Shown in pieces: positions 1 through 10,397 of a DNA stretch of 64,000 nt. The first letter of the stretch is position 1. Every line of letters starts with the position of its first letter. The stretch is from positions 5,867,001-5,931,000 of the forward strand of contig CM051030.1 of assembly GCA_027627225.1 (NCBI GenBank), in the 5' to 3' direction. The position numbers and the translations under genes were made by a program. The DNA comes from Congeria kusceri. Lineage: Eukaryota; Mollusca; Bivalvia; Myida; Dreissenidae. Under the pieces are notes generated by a model. The model was given only the letters and a program-made list of their open reading frames with translations. It searched no databases and had not been told where the DNA came from.

Positions 1-420
1 GGTAATCGGGATTACAGCACCAATTTTTGAAAAACAAATTTCAAACACAAATATTTATTTATTTTCTGCGCTCGCTCCAAAAAAGTTACGCTATATTTGA
101 AGCATTTCTTTTTAAACAAAGGGTTTTCATTTTATATTGCGTTAATAGTTTAACACCCATGTAGTCATTTAATCGTTTGTAATTATCTTTAAATAAAAAC
201 ATAAAGCATGCAACTAATAAAGGTGTTGCCACTTATGTAAATGAAACACAACACTGAGTTTAATATGTTGGATTTTATAACTTGGTCCTGCAAATCTTAG
301 TGAATGGTTATTTTTTTATATAAATGATTCCGTCGTGTTAAACAAAAGCTGTCGGAGGACAGCGCGCTTGACTTTTCTTGTACTCGTCAGTACAAACAGC
401 AAATATATCAGACAAAGAAA

Positions 421-505
421 ACCCAGAGTGGGTATCGAACGAACAACGTAGGGGTCATACGGACAAATGGCTTTTGATAACTCTCTAATCGTATGCCCTA
501 TTGTC
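421..505 (-). repeat. Possible tRNA-derived SINE fragment
   Basis: On the minus strand this stretch has a box-B-like motif (GTTCGATACCC) preceded, at tRNA-like spacing, by a degenerate box A (GATTAGAGAGTT). The acceptor stem does not pair convincingly, so it is a tRNA-derived repeat at most, not a tRNA gene. The rest of positions 1-780 is AT-rich with no gene signal that I can see. Confidence 0.3.
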
Positions 506-787
506 CTATTTTGGCTTGGACCATATATAGGTGCAAACTATAGTTATGCAAGATTCTCACAATTAGAACAAAACAATTTAATCAAGTTATGAGTCAGACA
601 AATATTACTAAAATTAAATATTATTTTTTTCTCAGACGGATTGATAATTTATTTTTTTGACTGTTGTTATTGCTGACAATACTAATAAATAAAATTCATA
701 AAAAAATTCATCTGTTGCCCCCTTGTGACCTATTAAGTAGACATAGTCGCTTAAAAATATAAATGCACTAATTAACGCCCCATGCTG

Positions 788-826
788 CCCCGTCCCATAA
801 GAAACATGGTTTCTTATGGGACGGGG
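788..826. repeat. Perfect 18-bp inverted repeat (hairpin)
   Basis: The left arm is CCCCGTCCCATAAGAAAC and the right arm is its exact reverse complement, separated only by ATG. The arms are much more GC-rich than the surrounding DNA. I see no gene that it would terminate, so it is probably the remnant of a foldback element. Confidence 0.85.
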
Positions 827-849
827 GAATAGCATACTGAGTTTGCAAA

Positions 850-904
850 TCATGCATCCACGGAAATCAGAGTCATATCACCATATCGTAGGACATTATA
901 GATT
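850..904. repeat. Dispersed repeat, copy 1 of 2 (55 bp)
   Basis: About 55 bp beginning TCATGCATCCAC and ending near TAGATT recur in direct orientation at 1436-1490 with roughly ten substitutions. Both copies follow sequence related to TTCTTATGGG or TCCTATGAAAC, so the two are probably copies of a larger decayed element. Confidence 0.6.
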
Positions 905-1149
905 AAAGGGACTATATCATCGAAAATTGCCAAAAGAGGGAAATTTCGTTAAAAAATCAGATATTTGATATAAATATTGGCATATAATAACGGTTAAAAG
1001 GGTATTTAATGGGAAAACATTCTGAGATTAAAAAAAAACATTTATAATATGGATCGTGTTTGTTTGGCCCTTTTATGTTAGATTTTGACGTCAAAATTGT
1101 GATTATATTTTATATAACCATAGTTTAGACACGATAATTTACAAAACAT

Positions 1150-1232
1150 AATAAGCGCAGTTGGTTAAAGCACTGTCTACTGTCATTTCTTTGTATGGCT
1201 TTTAAGTCTGAGTTCGATAGCCGCTTGGGATT
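1150..1232 (+). repeat. tRNA-like sequence, probable SINE head or tRNA pseudogene
   Basis: A box-A-like segment (AGCGCAGTTGGTTAAAGCAC) is followed about 40 bp later by a box-B-like GAGTTCGATAGCC, which is the layout of an internal polymerase III promoter. The anticodon arm is poor, and no CCA-ready acceptor stem is visible. A tRNA-derived SINE or dead tRNA copy fits better than a working gene. Confidence 0.4.
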
Positions 1233-1642
1233 TTAATTTTTTTAAAACATTTTTGCTAATTTTTGTTTATCAAATATCTCATTATGTGTTATATTATTAT
1301 TTATTTATTTAATGCACATGTCTTAGTATGTAGCGCGTTTCCTATAATCTAATATCATTCATAGTGCAAAAAATACAACCGAATTGACATTGTTCCGTTA
1401 TGGCTCCTATGAAACATTAGTTTCCAGATGGTTGGTCATGCATCCACTGACATCAGAGCCACATCACCATTGCGTGGGACATTCTAGATTGTTTGCGTTT
1501 ACTAAGTATAGTTAATGACTATATTAGTGACAGATGTTGTTTTGATAGACACACAGCCAAAATAAACATATACAAATATGGAATCATAATGCAATGACAA
1601 ATGTGTTTTCATTAAAATTTCAATACATGTTTTTTTATTTAC

Positions 1643-2528
1643 CGATTTTCTTGGTGGTTGTTGACGCCTGGATGGTTGTTGGCGCTTGGGTGGTTGTTGG
1701 CGTCTGCGTGGTTGTTTGTGTCTGGCAGGTTGTTGGTGCCTGTGTGGTTGTTGGTGCCGGGGTGGTTGTTGGCACCTGAGTGGTTGGTGGTGCTTTCGTG
1801 GTTGTTGGCGACTGCGTGGTTGTTGGTGCCGGGGTTATTGTTGGCACCTGAGTGGTTGTTGGCACATGGATGGTTGCTGATGCTTGGGTGATTGTTGGCG
1901 CCTGCGTGGTTGTTGGCGTCTGAGTGGTTGTTGGCGCCTGCGTGGTTGTTAGGGCCTGGGTGGAGATTGGCGCCTGCGTTGTTGTTGGCTCCTGCGTGGT
2001 TGTTGGTGCCTGGGTGGTTGCTGGTGCCTGGGTGGTTGTTGGTGCCTGGGTGGTTGTTGGTACCTGGGTGGTTGTTGATGCCTGGGTGGTTGTTGGCGCC
2101 TGAGTGGTTGTTGGTGCCTGGGTGGTTGTTGGCGCCTGGGTGGTTGTTGGTGCCTGGGTGGTTGTTGGTACCTGTGTGGTTGTTGGTGCCTGTGTGGTTG
2201 TTGGTGCCTAGGTGGTTGTTGGCGCTTGGGTGGTTGTTGGTTCTTGGGTGGTTGTTTGCGTCTGCGTGGTTGTTGGTGCCGGGGTGGTTGTTGGCACCAG
2301 CATGGTTGTTGGTGCCTGCGTGGTTGTTGGTGCCTGGGTGGTTGTTGGTGCCTGTGTGGTTGTTGGTGCCTGCGTGGTTGTTGGTGCCGGGGTGGTTGTC
2401 GGCGCCTGTGTGGTTGTTGGCGCCTGCGTGGTTGTTGGCGCCTGGGTGGTTGTTGGTGCCTGTGTGGTTGTTGGCGCCTGGGTGGTTGTTGGCGCCTGGG
2501 TTGTTGTTGGCGCCTGGGTGGTTGTTGT
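1643..2528 (-). CDS. Probable mucin-like Thr/Pro-rich exon (one in-frame stop)
   Basis: The minus strand of the minisatellite reads as repeats of Thr-Thr-Thr-Gln-Ala-Pro, the kind of sequence found in O-glycosylated mucin stalks. Variants such as TTTPAP, TTTKAP and TTTQVP keep Thr and Pro. That suggests this frame rather than the Trp/Leu- or Val-rich plus-strand frames. The frame is preceded by TTTTTCAG, a good 3' splice site, and runs into TCG|GTAAAT, a usable donor, so it is drawn as an internal exon. One repeat carries TAG instead of CAG at 2208-2210, which would truncate the product unless it is an allele or sequence error. No flanking mucin domains were identified. An untranscribed minisatellite remains possible. 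Confidence 0.4.
1650..2528. repeat. 18-bp minisatellite
   Basis: Nearly 50 tandem copies of a GT-rich 18-mer close to TGGGTGGTTGTTGGTGCC on the plus strand. Because 18 is a multiple of three, and the unit lacks stops in most frames, both strands show long open frames. The variants differ mainly at the TGG/TGC/TGA and GGT/GGC positions. Confidence 0.95.
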
Positions 2529-3226
2529 CTGAAAAAGCGACATTGTATCAAGTTTTAATACATATGTTTATTATGGTGATAATTGCAAAATGAAAAAGGC
2601 AGTCACTTGAAACTTGGAATCTATGATTGTCATCAACTCCAGCATCAGGTGCAACAATATCTGAAACTCTGTTTTGTATTTTGACACAGTTATGCCCCCT
2701 GTTAACTTAGCTATTCAAGATAATGTTTTTGTCATGTAATTTCAAAACTACATAAGGTAAACTTGGAATGTAACATTTCCATCAAATCCTACATTACATA
2801 CAACAATACAGATAACTCTGTTTTTATATTTTACTGATTGAAGCTTACACTTGACTATATACCTGTAATTATTATCATTTTTACATTTATAACTATTACT
2901 ATGGTTTGTGTATGCATATCTTGAAGGAAATAAATGCGCCGCCAGTATATTGCATAACAAACACGCCGCGCCGTTGGTACGTACCGTAACAATGCAGGTT
3001 AGACAGCAATCGACTGGGTTTACCAGTGAAGAACAAAGGAAAGGTAGACAGCCCACCGTCGGATCGCCGTACTTGCAACCTAGAAATGTATTACAATACC
3101 ACACAAATACAATCTCATTAAAATCAAATCCTAAAATACGCTTTGCATTAGGATCTGAGGACGACCAGAAGGTCATCTTCTGACAACTTTTCAGTCAGCC
3201 AATCAGAGCCTTGCTTTCATGATTTT

Positions 3227-3242
3227 GAAAGTGAAAGTGAAA
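3227..3242 (+). promoter_or_regulatory. ISRE/IRF-element-like motif
   Basis: GAAAGTGAAAGTGAAA is a perfect match to the GAAAnnGAAAnnGAAA pattern bound by interferon regulatory factors in animals. A CCAAT-type motif (GCCAATCAGAGC) lies about 25 bp to its left. No gene start can be tied to it, so a function is speculative, and a chance hit in AT-rich DNA cannot be excluded. Confidence 0.3.
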
Positions 3243-3779
3243 TTAGCTGAGATCCCAACATAAGGTTATTAAACATTCATATTTTACCATGTAAACTCAG
3301 TTGTATAGTCAATTCGTGGGATATACGCCAAATAAGAACAATTTGTGGTAGAAATATTTATTATATGCAACATTCCATGGAAACTAATAAATCTAGTCGT
3401 AAATTACAACACAAAACAAACGGCGTAAAGCTTCTCGAAAAGAACAATCCTATTGGTTAAAATATAAATATCGTTTTGCAAATTCCAGGTTTGCGAGAAG
3501 AAGTAATTCAACAGGCCGTCATCAGATCTTCATGTAGCAATATCGTGCACTTGGTCAGATTGCACAAACGTACTGCTGTAAACTATTAGAATTTAATAAC
3601 AATGGTCTTGACAATTTGTGTACGTTTTACCTCCGTCAGTGAGAGTATGTTGTTGTTTTTTGGCCGGCGCTGGTGTGCTTCTCTGTTTGTTTGTTACTGA
3701 GCAACTTAATTAACGCAAAAGATTCGTGAGTGAATATGCATGACCATTTCTGACCAGAACTGTTTGTAAAACATTTAGC

Positions 3780-4230
3780 TGATTATCAAACTTTGCCAAG
3801 ATATTATACCCACAAACATGTTCAGCAAGATCGGATGAAAACTGTGGGACTTTGAGAGTGGAAACTTTTTAAAAAGGCCAAATTTGCATAATTAAAGGGC
3901 CATAACTCCAAAATTTGCCTGATTATCGAACTTAGCCGAGACATTATGCCCCCACACAAGCTTGGTGAAGATCGGATGCAAACTTTTGGACTCAGAGAGC
4001 GGAAACGGCTAAAAAGACCATGTTTCGTTTCTTCAAGGGCAATAACTCCACAATGTCTGGAGGGATTTGGCTGATTATCGAACTTGAGATATTATGCCTA
4101 TAAACATTTTCATGAAGATTGGTTAAGATTGGATGAAACGCAAGTGATCTACCGACCGACCGACAGACAGATCGACATACCGACATAAGCAAACCAATAT
4201 ACCCCGCCATCTTCGATGGGGGCATAAAAT
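3780..4230. repeat. Dispersed bivalve-type repeat with internal tandem units
   Basis: About three degenerate units of roughly 120-150 bp share phrases such as GGGCAATAACTCCA, GATTATCGAACTT, ATTATGCC and GAAGATCGGATG. The array ends in CCGACCGACCGACAGACAG and CCCCGCCATCTTCGATGGGGGCATAA. An equivalent layout is seen at 49.6-50.3 kb. Noncoding. Confidence 0.75.
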
Positions 4231-4774
4231 GGGGCAAAGAACAAATGATTACATTTTGGCGGGGATCCAAATGACTGTCTAGAATTTTTAAAGGATTCTT
4301 TACTATAGGAGATATGGCAAGTTGCCACATTATGCTGTACAACTCAACTGTCGAACAACACATGGGAGAAAGAACTGCGTTTATGCGCAGAGGTATGCGC
4401 TCTCCGTGTGCGTTCTAGTGGAAAATATTAATATGACGATAATGGGCGTTTAACGTTGTACATTAGTGTTACTGCTAACTGAATGGAGGTGTTGAGAAGT
4501 TGTTTTCTATCTGGACTAAATTAGTGCTAAGCGTACATGTGCATTTTAAATAAATAGCCATAATTACATATTAAACACCCAGAATCCTCTTGAAATAACA
4601 GTATTAAAAAAATAATCTATTTGTATTTGTATTTAGAATGGGGGTATATTGACAAAATACAGTATTGCATGCCTTCGAAGACTGTCAAACATTTTATACG
4701 TGGTATATCGTGGTATATATTGTTTAAACATGTTATTAGTTGACATTGTGAATGACATTGATAAAGAATACAAA

Positions 4775-4945
4775 ACTTCAATTTAGTGTGGGGTATCGGA
4801 CTTCAATTTAGTGTGAGGTATCGGAACTTCAATTTAGTGTGAGGTATCGGAACTTCAATTTAGTGTGAGGTATCGGAACTTCAATTTAGTGTGAGGTATC
4901 GACTTGTTGGTTTTGTTCAATTTAGTGTGAGGTATCGGACTTGTT
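4775..4945. repeat. 26-bp tandem repeat
   Basis: About five to six direct copies of a unit close to AACTTCAATTTAGTGTGAGG plus TATCGG. The last copies are spaced by GACTTGTTGGTTTTGT insertions. Confidence 0.9.
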
Positions 4946-5569
4946 GGTTTTGTCGCGTCCAAGCGAATGCTGGATGAATTTTTAAAACTGAACATGCTAT
5001 TAAATATAACATGTAGTGCAGGTTTATTCCGAATCGGCTAGCTAAGCATGGGCCAACACTAATCATATATGCAAATAGACTCTGTGTTGATAAACAATTA
5101 AAATGGCTGACACTTCTTTTTCTCGGATCAAGGAAACGTTGTTTAATCTATTATGTAGTAATATTGTAGTATTAATCGCTGCAGCAATGAGTAACATTAT
5201 TTTTTAATTGTTTACTTTCTACAATATAAACTAATTTATGTCCAAAAGCGGACCCTGTGCCTTTAATTGGGCGTTCGGAAAGATCCCAATTGTTTCCTTA
5301 AGAAGTTTGCAGAAATAATATTTTTTGAGCGACACTCAATGATTACATGTAAAGTAGCACAAACAGCCGGTTACAAAGCTGAAAACAGTCCATCGCTTTG
5401 AAAACGTCTTGATGACTTTCACTTACGTTTTCGGTCAAGGTGAAATATATTGTCCCTCGCACATGTTTCGATTTGGCAATTCTTTCAAATGTGTTAAAAA
5501 CTGTATTTGAAATTCTGTATGATATATAATGTTAGTGGTATACCGATGATGAACAACCGAAAGTGGTAC

Positions 5570-5716
5570 CTGGGATACCCGTGTCTTCTGCAGCACAAGA
5601 AGCGCAGCACGCGCTCTCAACTGTGACGTTATAGCACTTGGCTGCGCGGTCAGCAATCAGTTCCGCGCACGTCTTTCCGTCTTGTACAAAAACTGGGTCA
5701 TCCACGCATCCATGGA
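5570..5716 (-). CDS. Exon for a six-cysteine secreted domain (ShKT-like)
   Basis: On the minus strand the exon is bounded by a good acceptor (TTTCTTTCATTCAAG) and a CAG|GTACCA donor. It is 147 nt, phase 1 at both ends, which is typical of shuffled extracellular modules. The product has six cysteines in the order C-x12-C-x10-C-x8-CC-x2-C, starting CVDDPVF and ending ACCASC, with one N-glycosylation sequon (NVT). The CxD start and closely spaced final cysteines resemble ShKT-type domains, although the adjacent CC pair is not canonical. Local GC content is clearly higher than in the flanks. Its partner exons are uncertain: the hydrophobic exon near 6.5 kb has a compatible phase-1 donor. Confidence 0.55.
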
Positions 5717-6485
5717 CTTGAATGAAAGAAAATAAGTAATTGAAAGTATTTAAAAACCTATTCGCTTTAGTACTTCAGCCTATAGTACTGCCTATGAGGT
5801 TTGCCAACCATAGAATAATATACACTGATTTGCATCAACTGCCATTGTATAATTCTTATCATTACGAGTCTGTTTTGGGTTCCATCCAGGTTTGCCCATC
5901 AAGATCCCATCTGTGTTTGCCCATAATGGTCCAATTTTGCAGGCATGAGTCCCATGTTAAACCATTGTTGTAAACCAGACGGGATCTATGCAAATCCTGG
6001 TATCCCATCAAGGTCTCATTTGTGTTGGCCCATAGTGGTATCATGTTGAGATCTCATGGATCCTATGTTAGCACCATAGTGCAACACATATCGGACCCAA
6101 TCTAATCCCAGTTGCACTTTCCTTGTGGGATTCATGTCGGTATCCCAACAAGATCCCATCTGTGTTTGCCCATAATAATCCCATGTAAAGCCAACATTTG
6201 TTCCATGTTAGACCCATATTGTAACCCATATGGGACTCCTGTTTTGTTTGAGCCACATCCAATCTAGGTACATTATTATAGTAATGAAATATTATGTTTT
6301 CTTTTATACATACAATGTGTACATGTATTATTTTAAAGCTTTAAAACAAGAAAACGCTAATTTCAAAGTTGACGGTGGTTGACAGTAATCATTGAAGACA
6401 GAAATGTGAATTTCACCAACATTCCAGACCTCATAATTTTATGACAGATACAGTTATACATTAAAATATATGATGAACTCTAAAC
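5717..6485. other. Intergenic or intronic stretch with diverged tandem units
   Basis: Between 5870 and 6250 there are diverged units built around CCCATCTGTGTTTGCCCATAA and CCCATGTTA. These are noncoding tandem repeats of about 60-120 bp. I see no exon here. Confidence 0.55.
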
Positions 6486-6537
6486 CTGCTGAAATGAAGA
6501 AAATCCATGCCAGCAACCACAGTAATGCCGATCGAAT
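6486..6537 (-). CDS. Possible leader exon with hydrophobic segment
   Basis: A strong acceptor (TTATACTTGCAG) precedes a short stretch reading SALLWLLAWIFFISA. It ends at GCAG|GTTTAG in phase 1, matching the phase-1 start of the six-cysteine exon 770 bp downstream on the minus strand. The hydrophobic run would suit a signal peptide. The frame also stays open upstream to a Met, so it could instead be the first coding exon. A chance hydrophobic frame is a real alternative. Confidence 0.3.
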
Positions 6538-6864
6538 CTGCAAGTATAACAGGTGATATTTAAAATCTTGGTTTCGGTGAATTAAAGATGTCAATATAGA
6601 CATATTACATAAGATAACGAAAAGAAACTGTTTTAGTCCAAAAATGTTGGTGGAGGGGTACATTGATTCCAAAAGTACAATGCAAATTCCCACAAAGGTA
6701 CGTTTCTGTCAGGGTTGATACCTACAATGATTTGAAATTATAATAACAAATCTCAGCCGCATATACTGAGCAAAGTAAAGAAGAAAGACAAACGAAACCT
6801 TAGAACGTGACCTTGAAATGATCAAGAAAGGCGTTGATAGATATTGTTTATTAATACTATAAAA

Positions 6865-7320
6865 GTAACAGCAGCAGCAACAACAACAACATTTATGCCG
6901 CTCTTTTTTCCACAAAACCGCATGAATTATTTAAGCAAAGAAAAAAAGATATGTAGAGTAAAACAGTATTGGATTAAATTCACGATGATGCTGACCAAAA
7001 CATTTTTATCAATAAACTCATAAAACTGCTGCTGCTGCTGGTGATGATAATGATTATGATTATAATATGGTGTTGCTGCTGCTGCTGCTGCTGATGATGA
7101 TACATTTAATGACGACAATGACGAGGGCAACGATGATGACGACGACGATATTAATTAAGATGAATGCGATGATGATGAGGATCATGATGATGAAAATGAA
7201 TATGATGATTACGATGTTGTTTTTGTTGTTGCTGTTGATTATTATGATGAAGACGATATAATAGGTGATTTTGATGATGGTGAAGTTGCTACAGCTTATG
7301 ATGATGATGAAATTGTACAC
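6865..7320. repeat. Trinucleotide-rich simple sequence
   Basis: Runs of CAG/CAA (6870-6895), CTG/GCT (7027-7095) and GAT/GAC (7090-7310) dominate the segment. Long Met/Ile-rich or Ser-rich open frames here are by-products of the repeats. Confidence 0.9.
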
Positions 7321-8357
7321 ACATAAATAAATAAATAAACGTTATACTTACACTCTCCATGTCTATGTAATGCTGTCCAGCAAGTATTTCCTTTTGTTTA
7401 TTTTGTTACACTACCTGTTGAGTTTAAATAACAGTAGTCACTGAATTATAGGCAAACATTTAAAGTACTATCTTGTTTTTCGTTTTTCAATGACTGTTAT
7501 ACAGTTTACAGTTCAATTTCTAAAGTTATACAAAGCTGAAAAGTTAAAGATTGTCTTCAGTTGCGCGTACAAAACTAGTGTTACACCGTAACAAATCCAG
7601 ACTTAATTAAATATTATGTTCCTGACACTGCATCCGTATTATAATTGTCAACAGATTACAATTGCAATTCATGTAAAACATCCATAGCAACAATTTAATA
7701 CCAACAAATTAAAATGTGTTACTTACCCCTAGTTTTCACCTTAGAGATGTCTCACCTCGGTTTGTCAGAATGTTTGAACGATGTCGATTTTATAGACGTG
7801 CACATAGGATAACTTCGGATATCTCCGTTGAGATGTGAAAATATTCTATAGTATTTTTGTGTGGGTGATTTGTGCGCAAAATGAAACAGACACGAACATT
7901 GTTTAGCAGTGACCACAAAATGCTAATTCTTAGTAGAACTCTGTTCCCAAGTTACCAACGACAAAAATCAAATGACCACTGTCTGTCCATTTGTGGATGA
8001 CCTATAAAGTTGCTCATCCACTGTCACAGTCCATGGAAATAACGGAAATCATAATGTGCTGGTGGTGGTTTGGATTGCAATCTAGCATCAGCTCCTGGTC
8101 TGAATTAATTTCTTCATTATTGACTCTTGAAGGTGTATCATAATTTTTGTGCGTATTGTATAACTAATTTCATGTTGTATTTTATATTACAATTATGATA
8201 TAATGTGATTACGCAAGTGAATGAGGTCATGTTGTTTCAGTGTCCATATATGCAGATACTTTGCAATTAATTGTGTGTATTTTCATCACCTGTCCCTGTT
8301 ATGTAAGAAATGATATCAATATACATAGAGGTAAAGAAAAAATGATTAGCTGTGTGC
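7321..8357. other. No gene recognised
   Basis: AT-rich sequence. A 39-nt minus-strand segment at 7352-7390 has phase-1 splice-like borders but no domain and a weak acceptor, so it is not called. Confidence 0.5.
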
Positions 8358-8642
8358 TTAAAGGCCTAGTTTAAGGAATGTCTGGCCTCTCCATGGGTAT
8401 TCCACTCAGTGTATTGGTCCACTATAAAATCTCTTATCATTATCTGCAATCTTTTCTCTCAGCTGAATGAGCAATGGCTAAGTGCATTGTTTCCTCTGCA
8501 TCCGTCTATTGATATTAGTTGATAAGGGTCGCCACACTGTGACCACAGCAGGGTGCCAATACACAGGGGTACAATACCCCAGATTTGGGGAGGGGGGGGG
8601 GGTTGGGGGGTCAAATAAAGTAGGATTAAACTAGGCCTTTAA
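8358..8642. mobile_element. MITE with 16-bp perfect terminal inverted repeats
   Basis: The left end TTAAAGGCCTAGTTTA (8358-8373) is the exact reverse complement of the right end (8627-8642), giving a 285-bp element. It has no coding capacity. A G-rich run (8587-8610) and a nearby AT-rich stretch lie inside. The TTAA at both termini could be part of the target site, as in piggyBac-type elements, but that is inference. Confidence 0.7.
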
Positions 8643-8904
8643 TTAAAAGGATGGTACGACCACTCGGTGTTTGGGTCGTGTCGTGCTAGTAGCAATGTAG
8701 TACATGTATTTAGGTAACTGGCTTTATGTTATTGATGCTATTGAATAAGTTCAATACTAAATTATAATTCTGTTTTAAATGTTTAGCACAACATTATATA
8801 AAAACTATTTGTAATTAAAATAAAAACGCATGACTAAATAATATATTCCCTTTTGCGGTGCATAGCCATATAAAAATTTCGACAATAAAATGCCTGTAAT
8901 GCCT

Positions 8905-9418
8905 CAGTCACACATTCTCGATTATGTATCCCGACAGCGTCCCGACATCGCTACGATACAAAAAGTACAAAAATCGGGAATATCGGGACACTGTCGGAAC
9001 GCTGTCGGGTGCTGTCTGGACGCTTTCGGGACGTTTTCCTGATAATCGGGAATCACCGGGATACGTTCGGCGTGATCGGCCAAGCACTCCCGTCAGTTAT
9101 ACCTCAGTCACCCATTCCAGATGTGTACTGCCGTTCTTGAGCCGACAGCGTCCCGAATCACATATGTCAAAAGTCGGGACAATATTATGAGAATCGGGGC
9201 TCGAAATTCATTTTTTTATATCATAAGATCGAATATGTCCCGACTGCATCCAGACAGCGTTTCGACAGAGTCCCGACAGCGTCCCGATTCTCCCGAATGC
9301 GATCCGACACTTTCCTGACAGTGTTCCGACAGCGTTCCGACATTCCCGACTGTTTGATTATTTGTATCGTTGCGCTATCGGGACACTGTCGGGAGCCATA
9401 ATCGGGAATGTGTGACTG
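8905..9418. mobile_element. Inverted-repeat element with CCGACAGCGTC-type subrepeats
   Basis: The element starts CAGTCACACATTCTCGATTA and ends in the near-perfect inverted copy TAATCGGGAATGTGTGACTG. The interior is full of short direct and inverted copies of CCCGACAGCGTCCCGACA, left-half copies in one orientation and right-half copies in the other, so the whole could fold on itself. A nested terminus-like sequence (CAGTCACCCATTCC) lies at about 9105. No transposase is visible. Confidence 0.7.
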
Positions 9419-9470
9419 CCGCAATACTCCAGACGTAATATTTCTATATAATTTATAATGCATTATCAAT

Positions 9471-10036
9471 CCCGTTCCACAATACATTGTACCGATAACG
9501 TCCCGACACCGTCCATAATTTGAACCGATATAGCCGAATCTATCTCGACAGAGTCCCGACTATACAAGTTCGGCTGAGTCTCCCGAATGTTAAGGGAAAA
9601 CCTTAACAGTCGGGAGTGATTGGCCGATCAGGCAGAACATGTCCCGATATTTCCCTATTCTTAGGACAGCGTACCGACAGCGTTCCGACACCTCCAGACT
9701 GCGTCACGACAGCGTACCGAAAGCGTTCCGACACCTCCAGACAGCGTCACGACAGCGTACCGACAGCGATCCGACACCTCCAGACAGCGTCACGACAGCG
9801 TCCCGACATTCCCGACTTTTGTATAATTTGTATCGTAGCGCTGTTGGGACGCTATCGCAAGCCGTAATCGGGAATGTGTGACTGAGTCTTTATGGTTATC
9901 CCTTAATATTCGGGAGACTCAGCCGAATTTGTATAGTCGGGACTCTGTCGGAATAGATTCGGCTGTATCAGATCAAATTCGGGAGGGTGTCGGGAGGGTG
10001 TCGGGACGGTGTCGGGACAATATCCGGTGGAACGGG
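9471..10036. mobile_element. Large foldback element with nested right-end copy
   Basis: Arms at 9534-9596 and 9900-9962 are 63 bp each and nearly perfect inverted copies. Weaker inverted similarity extends out to CCCGTTCCAC (9471) and GTGGAACGGG (ending 10036). Between the arms sit CCGACAGCG-type subrepeats and a terminus AATCGGGAATGTGTGACTG (9866-9884) shared with the neighbouring element, so the locus looks like insertions within insertions. Confidence 0.7.
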
Positions 10037-10139
10037 AATGATATTATATAAATAATAATATAAACATATATCAAGTCTGGTGTATAGCGTGTGTTTTGTG
10101 CGTGTTTGTTTGTGCTTGTCATTGATGGACAGAACTTTG

Positions 10140-10397
10140 TTCGGTCCACCATGAATGCTTCCCGATTATGGCTCGCGACAGCCTCCCAACAGCGCTAATT
10201 AAAAAAAAGTCGGGAATGTCAGGATGCTGTCTGGACACTGTCGAGACGCTGTCGGGACGCTGTCGGGACATATTCGATCTTTTGATACAAAAATTGAATT
10301 TATAGCCCAAATATCAGAATATTGTCCCGACTCTTGACTTTTGATTCGGGACGCTGTCGGCTCAAGAACGGCAGGAAAAATCGGGAATGTGCGACTG
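10140..10397. mobile_element. Third member of the CCGACAGCG foldback cluster
   Basis: It runs from TTCCCGATTATGGCTCGCGA to AAATCGGGAATGTGCGACTG, with several GTCGGGACGCTGTCGGGAC subrepeats between. It is more diverged than the elements at 8.9 and 9.5 kb. Noncoding. Confidence 0.55.

Larger units (their letters stand above)
2529..4770. other. Gene-poor stretch
   Basis: No coding exon could be supported. A modest open frame on each strand at 2748-3183 overlaps a locally CG-richer patch but has no recognisable domain and no paired splice sites. A CCAAT motif (3198-3205) and IRF-type direct repeats (3227-3242) lie just right of that patch. A dispersed repeat occupies about 3780-4230. Confidence 0.6.

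Noticed and set aside
1892..2593. Plus-strand 233-codon frame rich in Trp/Leu/Pro
   Set aside because: It is the complement of the 18-bp minisatellite. There is no domain, and the Thr/Pro-rich minus frame shows more protein-like constraint.
2748..3183. Opposing 142- and 91-codon frames
   Set aside because: No recognisable domain, no paired splice signals, and each strand is as plausible as the other. Kept only as a CG-richer patch near the IRF motif.
7352..7390. 39-nt minus-strand microexon with phase-1 borders (NTCWTALHRHGE)
   Set aside because: The acceptor lacks a pyrimidine tract, there is no domain, and no certain neighbour exon.
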